Below, one piece after another: positions 1-10,954 of a stretch of 64,000 nucleotides of DNA (the first letter of the stretch is position 1; the number at the start of each line of letters is the position of its first letter). Made by a program: the position numbers and the translations under genes. The notes below the pieces were generated by a model, which worked only from the letters and a program-made list of their open reading frames with translations, ran no database searches and was not told where the DNA came from. The stretch is from positions 1,922,001 through 1,986,000 of the forward strand of contig OZ345376.1 of the NCBI GenBank assembly GCA_977006965.1, in the 5' to 3' direction. This DNA is from Phymatolithon calcareum (Eukaryota; Rhodophyta; Florideophyceae; Hapalidiales).

Positions 1-1065
1 GGAACAAGTGTTGCCATTAAAGAGTTCAGTACCGATCGAGAGGAAGGGAAACTCCGAGCTGCGGCGTTTGAATATGGATGGAGCGGCGCAGAATTGGCAT
101 GCACCGGAAATCCTGTCGGTTATATCAGGTCTTCAGTTAAGCTTGTTGACCGCGTTGAAAAGTATGAGAAAAGGAGAGGGCGTTGAAGAATTGAGACACT
201 TTCTGAGTAAACGGATTCTGGATTCTGCGTGTGAGCCGATTAGTTGTGGAAAACGTGAGAATGAAGTCGAGGGTAGTCGAGGAAATCAAGAAATGAAAAT
301 AAATCGTTTTGCTTAATTCTGTTTGCATCTCCTTTAGCAGTCATTTGAGAGCACGACGAATGAAGTAAAATGCGCTATCCCCATTACAACCAAAGCGCTT
401 TCGCGTTATCTGAACGAGACTGATATAATATGAGCACTTCATGAAAAAGAAATTAAATTTATTTCGGAACTTGTTCTGCTTTCTTCTTCACGTAGCCTTG
501 CTTTCACGTTTCTTCTCAAGTTGACAGATGCTCACAAACTTGAAGTCGTAGAGAGAACTTCTCTTACTTTCTGCTGATGCTGTATAGATACTCCACGTTC
601 TCATCGCTAGCTATCACAAGAACCGCCATTAGTATTATTAGGTCCATGTTCTCTGCTCAATGATGGTTACATTAGTTCATGGTGTCTCTTTGTGTAGTTC
701 CTGCGTGTTGATGACCGCAGGACTTAACTATGGCAGAGCATGTTGTGGGTGGGCTTCGGCTGCTGTTTGCTGTGATGCTTGGTTCAGGTTAATTGGTGAT
801 GTTGCTTTTGCTGGTGATGATGATGAACGTAAACTCGACTCCCCGTATTTACAAAAAAGCTAAATGCAGTCAATATTCGTTTACTGGATCCTCGAAATTT
901 GAATATCCTCACATTCACGGATACGAATTGGATGGATGAATGGATAGAGGATAAGAATCAATTTCACAAATTTATAAAGGGCGCATAATATTTAATTTGA
1001 GAATACTTTCCCACTTCCAGGGCACGGCACTTGATTGAAAAATGTTTATATTTTTGATACCGACG
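1..1065. other. No recognisable gene
   Basis: Only short open frames occur and none shows a family motif. No repeat shared with the rest of the window was noticed. I see nothing I can annotate here. Confidence 0.4.
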
Positions 1066-1160
1066 CAAAGAATAATATGGGGGATATTTGATGATTTTAT
1101 TTTGAGAGCTCCCAATGCCTCACCTTGGAGTAACGGGGCAGCTCAAAAGCGAGGGTTTGA
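1066..1160 (-). repeat. LINE-A-like 3' tail fragment
   Basis: On the minus strand this ends in a short stem (GAGCT then CCC, pairing with GGG then AGCTC) followed by CAAAATAAA. It is the same 3' end as the copies near 6960 and 8640, with the lower stem changed on both sides. Only the extreme 3' end is present, as expected for a 5'-truncated LINE insertion. Confidence 0.6.
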
Positions 1161-1382
1161 CCATGGGAATGTTATGGGGGGGAGTAACGCAAACCGGTTG
1201 TCATACTTCTTTTCTGAAAATGGGTCCATGCAATTTCTATGAAGCTTTTCACTCGATGTGAAAATGTATGAGGAAATTCCCTGCATGGACCGAAAAAGGT
1301 GGCAAAATTTGCTAAACCGGCACCCTTGCAAAAGCTACTTCTCGTTATGATTTCAGCTAGACAGCCGCTTATCACTACACGT

Positions 1383-1615
1383 AATTAAGAGGATTTATTG
1401 AGAAGGTACCATGTGTCCCAACTTGAGGAAAGTCGGCATGTTTCTAATCGCATTATACTAGCATCGAGAGTTGTCAGTTATCTTATTCAGAATTGCATAA
1501 TATCACGTTAATGGCTCGCGCCACTTCGTTCTCTTCGGTAGGGGTCCATGTGGGCTTCTCCTATTGGCAAGGCACATCGACGAGCAAGTTCCTCACGCCT
1601 TGCTGCTACAAGAAG
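1383..1615 (-). repeat. LINE-B 3' tail fragment
   Basis: It contains the LINE-B terminal sequence (TTTATTGAGAA, then the motif ACCATGTGTCCCAACTTGAG). Read on the minus strand it encodes a decayed form of the LINE-B protein end (roughly ARAINVILCNS). Better copies lie at 4130-4690, 16908-17217 and 54252-54830. It is 5'-truncated and non-functional. Confidence 0.6.
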
Positions 1616-1639
1616 CACCAGAAAAATCCTCTGAGCGGA

Positions 1640-2237
1640 GAAGCCGCTTGTGGAGCCGGAAGTCATCGAAAGTGACATGCTGAGGTTTGTTGTTAGCATC
1701 CAAGTGACACCATTCCCTGTGGTAGTTAACAGCGACTACCGCGCCACATGCTCTTGCTGCCACTTTGAAGAGCACCAGCGGCCATGTATCCACGTCGTCG
1801 CTGCACTTTTGTACTGTTCTGGACGCTTGGCGCAGCATCGAGTCGCGTTCGACCCGTGAAACAAGACCTGCTGTGGGACCCATGGCTATTGATATCGTGG
1901 GCCAAGCAACACGAGGGCATCATCATTCGTGTAGCAGTCACTGGTTACCAGCTAGTACAGGATGATTTGGTTCCGATTGACCTTGTCGCTAAGCTGGGCC
2001 GCAACCGCAAGAGGCCCTACTTCCCGTAAGAAATGAGGTCCCGTCACGGCTCCTCGTGTGGAAACATCGGTCACTTCTCGCAGACATGCGCCAGCAGAAC
2101 ATCCGCAATATGTTGATGCGAAGCGAAAACACATCGACAAAGCGGCTCAGTCCATGATAATTGACCTCACAGGCTGCGATGACGGAGATGCTACTCGCGA
2201 CGAGGAGCTGAAGCATAGAGAGCTGCGCATGAAATAA
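1640..2237 (+). pseudogene. Mutator-like (MULE) transposase C-terminus, SWIM finger and zinc knuckle
   Basis: An open frame from about 1650 to 1859 contains CSCCHFEEHQRPCIHVVAAL, which fits the CxC...CxH SWIM zinc finger found at the C-terminus of MULE transposases and in FAR1-type proteins. About 190 bases further, in another frame (around 2040-2095), lies CGNIGHFSQTC, a CCHC-like zinc knuckle, which many MULE proteins carry after SWIM. The two motifs are separated by stops and frame changes and no DDE domain is visible, so this is a decayed C-terminal remnant. A FAR1-like host gene is possible but less likely in this context. Confidence 0.6.
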
Positions 2238-2737
2238 ATATTATTTTTTTGATAAGTTTATTTCTATGGAGTGCTCTGTGTATCATAACGAGTAGTAGTT
2301 ATTGCAAGGGGTGCCGATTTAACGAATTTTGAGACCTTTTTCGGTCCATGCAGCGAATTTCCTCGAAAATGTATAATGCATGCATGTTTCTAATGGGAAA
2401 AAATAAGGTCTGTTGGCATGAACATTGGGAAATTGCAAATGCAGCGGTAGTTCTCGTTGCAGGATTAGGCTTTGTGGAGAGAAATAATGGGAAATAAAGG
2501 CACTACCCTGCTTAGTCGAAAAATTTTTGATTATCTAGTAAACTCATAATCCAGTCGGCACACGAAGGGGTATCTTTCACAATTAAATTTTATGTAACTT
2601 GTGAAGTCTGCATTTCACGCCCCCTAACATTCCCCTGGTTTGACTGTCCAGACGAAGGAGATTATCCCCAATTGTACTCGGTCCCGTGTGCCAAAGGCTC
2701 GTGACTGTGCAGGAACAGCATAATATGCAGTGCGTCA

Positions 2738-3948
2738 GGCCCAGTCTATACCGCAACAAATGTTCATGTTGGGGTTTTTTTTATCATAGCGAAATTGAAT
2801 CTGCGAATGCCATTGGCTACAGCACAGCGTAGAAATGCTTGCATCCAACATGCCGACATCCGCCGAGCGAACAAATTCGACAACCTTTTTTTTCCGGGAA
2901 AGAGGTTAACTTTGTGTGTTTGTTGGTTTTTTCATACTCTCGATCGGTCATTGGCTCCAGATGACCACTTTCCGCGGGAATAGCCCTATCGAACCCCCTC
3001 CGACGATTCAGCAAAAACTAATACACTACAGCACGGGACACTGCACTGCTACCGACATCAACGTTTCGTCGAAGGCAACAGTGATCGCCAATGTCGGCCT
3101 TCGAGGGGCTATATCTAAGACGGCTAAGGCCGCATGTGCATTCGTAACTGTTGCTGCATCGATCATTCTCTCAGAAGAAGCTTCGCGCTCCTCTGTTACG
3201 CGCAGCAATGCTCGAATTCGTTCATCATCAAAGATACGAAGCAGCAGCGGTCGCACTGCAAGAAGTGATCGCCGGTCAAGCGAAGTAGATAGAGAGGCCC
3301 CTGCTTGACTTTCGTTCCGCCCTGTCGGAGAGGCCGACTGCACTATGTCTGCAACTTGCACGCCTGCAAGAGATGCATTTTGTAGATTGGAGCCCGCCCT
3401 CGCTACCGTGTTTAATGTTGGGCCCGGCAAGAGTGCTGCAAGTGCACTAACTCTCGCGGATGTAGCTGTACTCTCAGTACTTTCGGAACTACCGACAGGA
3501 GGAACACCGCTTTGAGAAGGCTCCATAAGTCTTGAGTGCTCCCAGGCGATCAAAGGTTCGATAGCCAAAACCAACGAGAACGCAACTTGCTCAGCCTTCG
3601 ATGATCAGGCATTAATGACCAAACAAAGAGATTGGACGGAAGCCCAAACTCTTTTCCTGCAGTAGGAGTGGTCCTTCGGAGAAAGGAGAGCCTTAGGAAC
3701 GGATGATGCCCTTTCAGAGGATTGGTTTTCGGTGTGAACGAAATGTCATCGGTTGTGGTATTACCCCAGTACGACAAAATCCCTCATCAAGCTTTCTGCT
3801 TATCGAAAAGGGCGGGAATGGTGAACACGTTTGGCGAACAAAGTGCCGGTTTCGGTATAGACCGCCGCAGCAAATTTGTTGCTATGATAAAAATCCTATG
3901 ATAAGCCAACATGAACATGAACAAATTTGTTGCGGTATAGACTGGGCC
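2738..3948. mobile_element. 1.2-kb TIR transposon with 3-bp TSD
   Basis: The ends are inverted repeats: the left begins GGCCCAGTCTATACCGCAAC and the right is its reverse complement. The similarity continues inward through AACAAAT...GTTCATGTTGG and TTTTATCATAGC, about 45-60 bp in all. It is flanked by TCA at 2735-2737 and 3949-3951. The homologous site in unit C (55031-55033, TGA on the plus strand) has one copy of TCA and no insert, which proves the boundaries. A 3-bp TSD and GGCC-type ends recall PIF/Harbinger-like elements, but no transposase domain is recognised. It contains one orphan open frame (3026-3574, minus). Confidence 0.85.
3026..3574 (-). CDS. Hypothetical protein carried by the 1.2-kb TIR element
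   Basis: A 182-residue open frame fills much of the element. Its first half is rich in Ser, Ala, Thr and Gly. The second half (about residues 90-175) is charged and probably helical, around LRIFDDERIRALLRVTEERE. I recognise no family. An overlapping frame just upstream (3550-3777) could be a continuation separated by a frameshift, so the true protein may be longer. Lying inside TIRs, it is more likely a transposon ORF or captured gene piece than an independent host gene. Chance openness of the frame cannot be excluded. Confidence 0.35.
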   Translation of the reverse strand: MVLAIEPLIAWEHSRLMEPSQSGVPPVGSSESTESTATSARVSALAALLPGPTLNTVARAGSNLQNASLAGVQVADIVQSASPTGRNESQAGASLSTSLDRRSLLAVRPLLLRIFDDERIRALLRVTEEREASSERMIDAATVTNAHAALAVLDIAPRRPTLAITVAFDETLMSVAVQCPVL

Positions 3949-4129
3949 TCAGTCCCAACTTGTGTTTATTCCACCTTACCTATTTTTTATTGAAAATTCA
4001 GTATTCTCCGCTGTTTCAGAACCCCTCCCATTTACACGTATATTTCGAAATCACTTCCGGAATATCCTCGCTTTACAGGATTTCCCGCCGTTCCATATTG
4101 GGCATCCATTTAACGAGGATTGACTGGCC

Positions 4130-4690
4130 TCATGCAGAGAAGAAGCGTGACCTACTCGTTGAGCTAGGCTTGAGCACTGTTGGAACTATTATAGCACAGT
4201 AATTGTCAACGACAGAGAAAACTTGGCACCTGCTGCGGAAGCTAAGACGAAGATTAAGCAGGATTGCGGAGGGGACAGATGACACAGTGGCAGAGCTAGA
4301 ACTCGAAACTCTCGACTGCATACGGGAATCAAACGCGACAACGGACATTCAAGATAGATCTGGCCTTCTGCGAGTATGGGAGCAACAAGAAGAGCACTGC
4401 ATCAGGAAAAATACGTTCGCCAAGAATAGTATACCGCACCAAGCAGTGAGGATGAAATAAAGCAGATACAGAATTCTTTGCGCAAGGTGGTTTGTAGTCC
4501 ATTTTCCGAGAAACTCGCCGAAGTTAATTGAAGAAATGTGTAGTCAAGGATCATGGGCAGTTAGAACACTCAATTCTATGTAATTCCAATTAAGGAAGCT
4601 AAATTTCAATGCTAATAGAATATGCCTAGAAAGGTGCCGACTTTCCTCCAGTTAAGACACATGATACCTTCTCAATAAATCCAGTTTATT
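4130..4690 (+). pseudogene. LINE-B ORF2 C-terminus and 3' end
   Basis: The frame 4203-4460 followed by about 4457-4580 encodes the LINE-B tail: a charged helical stretch (TWHLLRKLRRRLSRIAE), then RYRILCARWFVVHFP and SQGSWAVRTL. The motif [KR]-[HY]-R-x-L-x-x-[RK]-WF-x-x-FP is shared with the end of the LINE-M protein (HRLLAVKWFFGRFP, near 29350). The 3' end has the CTCAATAAATCC terminus. RT and endonuclease regions are absent, so this is a 5'-truncated dead copy. The matching copy in unit C is at 54252-54830. Confidence 0.65.
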
Positions 4691-6957
4691 ACGAGAAAAC
4701 TTGGCTCGGTATCTGAATTTGAGAGCTTTGGTACAATTGTGCTCCAACCCAACTGCGGTAATCGTACTGTAAGCGTGGACTGGGAAGCAATGACGTACCG
4801 TGAAAAATATGGCACAGGTGGTGCATTCCGAGCGGAGACTGATAATGTACCAAATGGTTTCAAAAAAGTCATTGCTGGAATCTCGAAACCATAGACTAAT
4901 TGCGTGCGACTTTTCAAAAATCTGGTGCTGTTGCGTTTTTTTGGAAATGTCAAACAGTGCTTATGAGAAGCATTTGAAAAGGAGATATCACAATTCTAAC
5001 TTCGCTGATAACTCACAGATGTTTTTTTTTTTTGATAACGTGAGATCGTGGAAAGTAGGACGTGAAAACGCGCCAATTTCGTCTTCCTCTTTACTGTACT
5101 GTACTATACTATACGAAATCTAATGTTCCGCGGTGCACATCGCGCATCATCTGAATCCAGCTCCAATCAAAAGTGATCCCCAATTTGGCATCACTCGCAG
5201 GCTGGATGCAATCCCGCGCGCATTCTCGCGCCGGTCATCCTGATTCAGCAGCAACTTCGCGCCGGCACATATTCCGCACGCATTTTGTTCTCTCATTCCC
5301 TCTTCTAAGCCCTCTGTTCCTAAGTTGCTGGAGCACGCACTCGCGCCTAGACCAGAGGGATAGATTGCGCGTCGTATCAATATTTAGCACGCCGGAATCG
5401 ACCGATAGACAGAGGGAGACACGATCAATACACTTACCATTCTTTCTTCACAACCAGGGATGATCCTTGTTGTTCCTTTTCCCATCGGCTGTTTAGCCGC
5501 ATTCCCTTTCCTTTCCTTCAGGGCTTTTCAACCACAGCCATTGGCCTCATCTGCAATGAAGCTGATACTACTGAACACACTCCGCATGAGTTTCTTCTCA
5601 GAAGCTGCATGACAGTGCCAGCAGTGCGCAGGTGGGGATGGAATTTGAACGACGACAACGACAATATCTGGCGGACTAAATTACTACCATGGGCATATTC
5701 CACATTGGCGCGAACTACTTGGTGCATTTGCGCATGCTTCATTTTTTTGTCGCAATGTTTTCCTATGGATTTTCTAGTGAGATGATGTTATCTGTAGCGC
5801 ATCGCCAATATATTGATATCGACAGTATGAGGTTTGGTTCACTTTTTGCATGCCATGCACATCATGAAACAGTATGAATGCAACGTTGGGCCGTTAATTT
5901 TTTGATAGCTGTTAACACCATGAGAACTATGATATGTTTCTTTGACTAACGTCTCATTGGCACTGGGTGAGAATCAGATATTTGATTAGTCCACGGTACA
6001 GTAAGAATACTGTATGTGAAATGATACTGTAGTGTAATGTGTACGATTATACGTTTCGTATAATAAGAGTCCAGCAATGGTTTTTTTCTGCAATAACTGT
6101 CAACGCTTGGAATGCACCATGTGTCATGTCTTGCGCCCCCATTCATTCCTTTTTTCCAACAGTTCACAATGACGATTTTTGTGACTAGTGCACTCCCAGG
6201 TGGTATGGACTCAGACAGGTGCCAATTCTGTAATGAGTTATTCAGCACGCTACGTCATACACAAAGCGCCACTGCTTATAGATCCAGCAATGCTTCTACC
6301 TGAACCGTACCGAACTCTTCTGTCCATAAATACTTCGCTTGGGACAAATGCGAGGAGTCGAAAGCACATTGATCACCATTTGCAACCAAAACAACAACAT
6401 CAGTTGTACCTGAACCAAAAACTAAACCGCAACCACAGCCGAAACCGACTCACAACACCTTCTACAACCAACTCTTGGCACCATAACCGAAAGGTCGGGA
6501 ACAACTCAAAGACACTCTAACAAGCAACGTCGTCGTTATTCAGCACAAACTATGGACCCGATATTAATTTCAGTGCTTATAATTGCTGCATATGAGGGCA
6601 TCGATTTTCTCTGCCGGTCAAGCAGTAAGCAAGACAATTCTTTAACGAAACAATAAGTTTTCGAGCACGTTTCATATTGAACAAAATGACTGAAGACCCG
6701 CGGAGCAAAGAGCTAAATAGAAGAAAATAGGATAAGATAGAACAAGCAGGAAAAAATAAAACATGATCGTAACCTGTTCTTCAAAGAATTGTTTATTATT
6801 TGATACATCGGTGTTCGTCAAATCTTCTAAAGCTTTCACTACGCGACTCATCTTGGAAAGCACAAAGAACCTACCTGGCCTTTCTATGAGACCGCAGAAG
6901 CTATGCATCGCCAATATGCTGATAGTCCATCTCGAAAGAAAAAGCAAAGATGTCTGA

Positions 6958-7310
6958 GTGGGGATATTTGATGATTTTATTTTGAGAGCTCTCAAATCCT
7001 CACCTTAGAGTAACGGGACAGCTCTTGCGATATTCTCGAAAGTAAAGTTCTCTGGCTACTCAGAACGTTCTTGATTCGTAATTCTCTCCCAGCAAGAGCT
7101 CCTGTGAGTCTCTTGAACTCAAACTCAGTTTCTGTACCCATCTTCGACGACGCTAGAGTACGATATAAGGCGTCTAGTTCGATCACCGCGGTAATCCCAC
7201 AGTGGGCACCCATAATGATTTTCTCCAAAGGGGTGCTCGGTTGAATATCAACCTTAGGCACCTTAAACGTGTCGTTCTTTCTCTTATGCAAAGGATCCGT
7301 GGATTGCTGG
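6958..7310 (-). pseudogene. Diverged LINE-A-type ORF2 C-terminus and 3' end
   Basis: The minus strand encodes TETEFEFKRLTGALAGRELR, aligning with QETEYECKRLTRALRGRETR in LINE-A (near 8760) but clearly diverged, so it is a separate subfamily. The 3' end carries the LINE-A stem and CTCAAAATAAAATC. It interrupts unit A after TGTCTGAGTG (unit B reads on without it near 16190), and unit A resumes at about 7311. Confidence 0.65.
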
Positions 7311-7600
7311 GTGTATGGTGCATAGTGCATGTGGCAATATGAATGTTGACTCAACGAGGTCTGCTAACGCTACTTCGTATAGCCTGTTCTTCATCTTAAT
7401 TCTGACTTTCTCCTGGTTCTTGTTTTCGACATATCTCCAGGGGTGGCACTAATTCTACTGCTATTGCAGTAAGTCGCAATAAACAGCAGTAATAGCTCTA
7501 TTGCAACAGTGTTCCTTACTGTAGTCATTATTGCGACGCAGCGCCTTACTGCAGTTATTGCGTACTCATATTCCTGAATGCAGAGATGACAATGGAGCTG

Positions 7601-7650
7601 CGTGGCACCGTAAGGTTACCCGACTAAGGTGAAACCCTTACGGTGCCACG
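7601..7650. repeat. Hairpin with 16-bp arms
   Basis: CGTGGCACCGTAAGG and its near-perfect inverted copy CCTTACGGTGCCACG are separated by about 17 bases. It could be a tiny MITE or a subterminal structure of the hAT remnant. No function is visible. Confidence 0.7.
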
Positions 7651-8079
7651 AAGTCGGCAGAGGTCCACGATAGTAGGGGTTTCCGCAACTCTTAATACGC
7701 AATACAGTAGCTGATCCACGTTTTGTGTTAAGGGTAATCCAGCGCATCTATCTCTCATAGCGGAGCCAAAAATACATAATTTTTTTTTGAATTTGGAATT
7801 TTTTAAACGCCCTCAGTAACTCTCATAAGAGTGCAATGGAGATACGTTTCAGCAGCTACGTTGTAGCTTCGATCATATATTCAAATACTTGTAACCCGGG
7901 TTACCGTCGTAGCCCTAGCTGCAAAAACCCTCTCCCGTAAAAGGGCGGAGGGAAAAGCTTGGGGTCCACTGATCAGATTTCCTCAATTGGCACCTTGTCT
8001 ATTCCATGTCGTCGTAAAAGAAAATAGTGAAAATGAGTAGCTTGTCTAGAGCTTTTTCAGTGATATCAATCTCCTCTTT

Positions 8080-8543
8080 GGTCAGTTGATATCTTCCGAC
8101 GTATTCTTCCAGGTTGCTCATGAGGATTGGTACAATGTGGATATGACACAAGAAGAGAAAACTGCCTGTGAAAGCCTGCTGTGTGCTGAAGATAGTGGAT
8201 CGCCTACTGAAAGTTCATCAACTGCACCACTCTGTATGGCTGATCGTTTGATTAAGAAACGGAAGGAATCTACACAGGTTCAATCGCGGTACATGAGATG
8301 TGATTATAGTGGGCTCTGTTGCCGAGGTGGAACGTTTCTGGTCTATCGCCAAAAACATCTTGACTGACAATCGCAAAGACACGACGCCTATCATTTTTGA
8401 GTCCATAAATCTTTCTCAAAGTGAATCAGGCATATTGGAACGGTCAGTCTGTCAAATTGGCTATGGCAAAGGCGAAATCTGAGAGAGTCCATCAAGCATT
8501 GCAGGAAGACGAAGACCACGCTGATCTCGAGGCTTAGTACTAC
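8080..8543 (+). pseudogene. hAT transposase, C-terminal dimerisation region
   Basis: The frame around 8140-8290 includes MADRLIKKRKESTQVQSRYM. The frame from 8300 gives VGSVAEVERFWSIAKNILTD followed by NRKDTTPIIFES, the classical hAT C-terminal dimerisation signature. One indel near 8405 shifts to FLKVNQAYWN and KLAMAKAKSERVHQALQEDE, ending at a stop near 8543. The DDE catalytic part is not found. The frame changes mean no functional protein. Confidence 0.75.
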
Positions 8544-9293
8544 AGATATTGTTTCTCTTATTGCTGGATCGCTTCTTATTGCTGTTGTTATTGCAAGGCG
8601 CAGCTCGATTGCAATAAACATTTCGCTATAAGAGGGGATATATGTTGATTTATTTTAAAAGCTCCCAAAGCCTCAATTTGAGTAACAGGGCAGCTTCTCG
8701 ATGTTTTCCGTACTCATCTCTCTACTACGCTTCTAATATCTCCTTAATTCGAGTTTCTCTCCCTCTGAGGGCCCGAGTAAGTCTTTTGCATTCATATTCC
8801 GTTTCTTGGTCCATCTTTATAGACTGTAGTATACCTTGCAACACGATAAGCTCAACTACAGCACCAGTCCCAAAGTACTTCGCCAGGATGGATTTTCTCC
8901 ACAAAGCAACTCTGTTGAAAATGTCTCTAAGGCATCTCAACCGCGCAGTTCTGTCCCTTATATATAGCAATCCTGGTTGGTCGTTCGGTACACCGATCGG
9001 GATTTTAACTTTCCGGCCCTCTTCTTCCAACGACCAGACTTTGGATGTTGCTTGTAAGCGTCGCTTTTTTGACACCATACCTTCTTCCGCTTGTTTCACA
9101 GCTTCTTTAAGGTGTTCCTCTTCCCCGAGATACCCAATGTCCTTTGATACGTCTTCCAGATCATCTTCTCTTCCCTGGTAGTCTTCTGAAGTCTCCAGGA
9201 ACTTCCTCCGTCTAACCAAGCTTAAGGCGAACCTTTCAGCCTGGTCAATTCTACTCATCCGTGGGCTGGCGAGACGGCAGAGCACTCGCATAC

Positions 9294-9600
9294 AATGAAA
9301 GCTTCATTTCAAGCTTTTGCTGCGCGCTTCTGGTCGCTTGGCCTTGTCAGCTTCGGTGGACCGCAAGCACGTACGTGGAAAAAAAAAGAAAAAAATGACG
9401 TCTCGCTACCGGGGGTCGTCTACGGCGAACAATACAGGAGTTTTGCAATTTAGATGGGATGTCTGAGATCCTAAGTTTTTCCGCCCGCTCCTCTCGCGGT
9501 GCGTTTTCGTAAGCTACACAAAGGTAGCTAGCAACTGAGGAAGCCTTGCCCATATCTTCGGAAGTCTGTGGGGCTTTTAAATAACCTTTACGCAAAAAAA
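9294..9600 (+). mobile_element. SINE-F copy with 10-bp TSD and A-tail
   Basis: A 307-bp insert is flanked by ACTCGCATAC at 9284-9293 and 9601-9610 and ends in eight A. Its 3' end (AAGCC, then CCCA, a TCTTCGG loop, TGGGGCTT, TTAAATAA) is shared with copies at 12202-12386, 18030-18090, 33610-33670 and 45780-45840. The 5' part begins GAAAGCTTCATTTCAAGC and shows no tRNA-like boxes I can trust. It interrupts LINE-A ORF2, so LINE-A is older. Confidence 0.8.
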
Positions 9601-10176
9601 ACTCGCATACTTTCATTTCGATACTCGGCATATTTTTCCGAAAACGTATCTGTAGAAAAGACCTTCTGCTGCTTCAGTTGCCGATAGAAGTCGTTTCGTG
9701 ATCGGGGTCAAGTGAATGGCATACTCCCATTTGGGGAGAATCAACGACTTGAAAATCCTGATGCACGTGGTTGGTTGGAGTCCTCTGTCGCTCAAGCCAA
9801 TTTGGCGGAGTTTGTGTATGCATCCCATCGCATTCCGAACTCTTGAGTTTGCTGTATCGTCGATGATTCCGATGTTGTTCATACTGATCCCGAGGTAGGA
9901 CAGTCTCCAGGCCTGGTGCAGCTCTTTTCCTGCAAGGAAGAATTTATTCTTTGAGAGTCCTTTGTACTTAAGGACCTCGCTCTTTCCTAGCTTTGTGTTC
10001 CATTTCATGGAGTTCTCGCCTGCCCACTTCGTAGCTATGTCCAATTGTTTTTTCAATCCTTTTGCGTTCTTTGCCTGAAGAAGAACGTCATCCGCAAATA
10101 GCTGCGCTGGATGGTCAGACACTGTTCTTGTTACTTGGGCGGCGGCTTCAGCGAACATATCCATGAATATGTTATA

Positions 10177-10954
10177 AGCGGTGGGGCGAAGGGTTTGACC
10201 GGACCGAACGGACCGCAAACGAAAAAAGACAAGTTCCCGGCGCGGGCGCGGGCGCCCGCGCCGGCGCAAGTGGCCGCAGCGATAAAGCTGCACAAAGCAC
10301 TCCTTCCGACGGTAATCCCGCCGGAAATGGCGGACGCGATCGTGAACGCGCACGCCAGGGACTCGGCGAATCGAGAACTTGCCACACTTGAAATGCCAGA
10401 CCCAAGCCCGCCGTCGCAAGATTTCGAGAAAATCTTGCGAATTTAAGCGGATTTGATACAGGCCGGCTATCATACCGGTCCGGCCCGTTCACCTGTGCGT
10501 CACAGATAGGAACCAAGAGCTCAGTCAGGAATTTTTCCCCGCTACAGTGCAGGGTTTTTTTTGAACTGGCAAGAGCTGTGATCCGGCCTCCCCGTGGGAG
10601 AAGACTATCACCTTCTGGTAGTATGGTAGTACATGGATTCCGCCCTGAGTGGTGTGCCGCAACGCTCAAGGAAGCTGGGAGAGAAGACAGAAGAAGATGA
10701 AAGAAGGCAGCAAGATGACTAGCTACCGTGAGCGTCCTAAATGGTTTCCAACCCGGGGCATCCCTTTGAAGGACGGCGATTGAAGATTGGCTATGTAGCG
10801 ATATAGATGTTAAGCTCCCCCAAGGTCTGCACATTGTGCAGCTTGGGCAGCTGTTGTGACATCAAGTACCACTCGTATCTGTTAAGTCTACTGGAGCCGT
10901 AAGGATGTGGAGTTGTTTACCAGCTCTGATAAATCCCGCAATAAAAGAAAGAAA
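10177..10954 (+). mobile_element. R780 retroposon, copy 1
   Basis: A 778-bp insert in LINE-A ORF2 is flanked by the 12-bp TSD GAATATGTTATA (10165-10176 and 10955-10966). It ends in AATAAAAGAAAGAAA, a polyadenylation-like signal and GAAA-repeat tail. A GC-rich palindrome (GGCGCGGGCGCCCGCGCC) lies near its 5' end. Copies at 46071-46850 (full length) and 44108-44760 (5'-truncated, minus) are almost identical, so movement was recent. A short plus-strand frame (about 85 residues, to 10446) stays open in both long copies. Whether it is coding is unclear. Confidence 0.85.

Larger units (their letters stand above)
2370..7437 (+). repeat. Mosaic repeat, unit A
   Basis: Apart from later insertions, this stretch matches the reverse complement of about 57500-48830 (unit C). 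From about 4870 onward it also matches 14000-16330 (unit B). Landmarks common to all three include TTGATAACGTGA, GTGATCCCCAATTTGGCATC and CACGATCAATACAC. The 5' part includes a LINE-B fragment at the same junction in A and C, so A and C descend from the same composite. Unit A is interrupted by a TIR element (2738-3948) and a LINE fragment (6958-7310), and is broken off at 7437 by the hAT remnant. No coding function is evident. Confidence 0.75.
7437..8639 (+). mobile_element. hAT element remnant
   Basis: It begins where unit A homology stops (7437) and runs to the LINE-A 3' end at 8640. Both edges are rich in short repeats of the type TTATTGC / GCAATAA (7450-7570 and 8570-8620), as expected of hAT subterminal binding sites. 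It holds a hAT transposase C-terminus (8080-8543), a 113-160-bp SINE-E copy (about 7775-7935) and a short hairpin (7601-7650). The 3' terminal inverted repeat seems lost to the LINE-A insertion. Confidence 0.55.

Noticed and set aside
3703-3993. 96-residue plus-strand frame
   Set aside because: It runs through the right terminal inverted repeat of the 1.2-kb element and into unit A, so it cannot be one gene.
10172-10834. 220-residue minus-strand frame within R780
   Set aside because: It runs against the polarity set by the A-rich tail and is broken by one extra T in copy 3. It is rich in Ser, Pro, Arg and Ala as expected from GC bias.
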